Shown: one piece after another, positions 63,742-64,000 of the stretch
How positions within the stretch are numbered: position 1 is the stretch's first letter
How the letters are laid out: every line of letters begins with the position of its first letter
Source of the DNA: Bacteroidales bacterium
GTDB lineage: Bacteria > Bacteroidota > Bacteroidia > Bacteroidales > Marinilabiliaceae
Reading direction: 5' to 3'
Length of the DNA: 64,000 nucleotides
NCBI GenBank assembly: GCA_003249255.1
Contig: QKJP01000026.1
Location: 1-64,000, forward strand
The notes under the pieces: model-generated
Seen by the model: the letters and a program-made list of their open reading frames with translations, nothing else
Database searches by the model: none
Told to the model about the DNA's origin: nothing
Position numbers and translations under genes: made by a program

Positions 63742-64000
63742 ATGAAAATTTCTCACGCACTCATTGTTGTCTCTTTGGGGGTGACAAGCCAACCTGTTTT
63801 GGCAACTAAACCGTCTAATAAATTATCAAAAGCACCTTCACCTGTATGTGATTTAAAAGCAACTCCTGTTGATCCAATTTGTGAGGGAAAGAGCGTTTCG
63901 TTAACAGCTACAACATCTTCCGGGGATTTGTTTGAATGGCGGGATGCGAGTGATAAAGTATTAAAACAAGAAATTGCTCCCGGAGTAAGTATTCCGGCTG
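63742..64000 (+). CDS. Secreted protein, 5' part only (cut by window end)
   Basis: The first 86 codons of a gene that runs past the window. A signal peptide (MKISHALIVVSLGVTSQPVL, about 1-20, cleavage near ATKP) is followed by a region CDLKATPVDPICEGKSVSL and LTATTSSGDLFEWRD that looks like the start of an Ig/PKD-type extracellular domain. It is probably a T9SS or surface protein, but the C-terminus that would show it is missing. Confidence 0.7.
   Translation, partial: MKISHALIVVSLGVTSQPVLATKPSNKLSKAPSPVCDLKATPVDPICEGKSVSLTATTSSGDLFEWRDASDKVLKQEIAPGVSIPA

Overview
The window is AT-rich chromosomal DNA from a member of the Bacteroidota. Supporting evidence is consistent across it: type IX secretion C-terminal sorting domains, Bacteroidota-only families (DUF4783, DUF5686, DUF4494, DUF5362), an ECF sigma/FecR pair with an STN-domain protein, and TAnnTTTG promoter boxes instead of E. 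coli-type -10/-35 elements. A marine or sediment Bacteroidia (Marinilabiliales-like) is a guess from gene style only. The window opens on the + strand inside the 5S rRNA of an rrn operon.

Layout. 0-6.4 kb: 5S rRNA end and terminator, a decayed IS66 remnant, an NtrY-like sensor kinase, rlmH, a DUF4783 protein and nadC. 6.4-24 kb is the accessory, repeat-rich part: two large T9SS-secreted proteins (1032 and 2003 aa), a RAYT transposase inside three-hairpin REP modules, valS, an antitoxin with a frameshifted ParE toxin, a lipoprotein, a DUF6261-like protein, a ~41-bp degenerate tandem repeat and several families of short intergenic repeats. 23.8-31.1 kb: a MarR regulator and an ablA-ablB-marC operon (N-epsilon-acetyl-beta-lysine osmolyte synthesis), a pentapeptide-repeat protein, a DUF5686 outer-membrane protein and a decayed gene. 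31-49 kb is mostly housekeeping and envelope: DUF481 protein, aminotransferase, LolC/E-like permease, Nudix hydrolase, MltF-like transglycosylase, putative porin, der, era, an acyltransferase, a 588-aa conserved protein with TIM-barrel oxidoreductase features, ssb, rlmN, a ferredoxin-NADP-reductase-like flavoprotein, an SRPBCC/GyrI-like protein and a family-10-like glycosyl hydrolase.

49.1-58.4 kb, all + strand, is a signalling block: a 1443-aa hybrid histidine kinase, a LamG-endonuclease/phosphatase lipoprotein, an ECF sigma factor, a FecR anti-sigma factor and an STN/carboxypeptidase-regulatory-domain protein that has no TonB-dependent barrel. 58.4-64 kb: an acyl-carrier-protein-like protein without the prosthetic-group serine, DUF4494 and DUF5362 proteins, a second ECF sigma factor, a pteridine operon (FolM/PTR1-like reductase, FolX-like epimerase, FolK-like kinase), a flavodoxin and GNAT pair, and the start of a secreted protein cut by the window end.

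The most interesting items are the FolM-FolX-FolK operon (a likely tetrahydromonapterin route), the ECF/FecR/STN module lacking a receptor, the serine-less ACP, the RAYT with mirrored three-hairpin flanks, the antitoxin with a broken toxin, and the IS66 and unidentified gene remnants. No CRISPR array, tRNA or prophage was seen. All functions come from motif and family recognition by eye; no searches were run.
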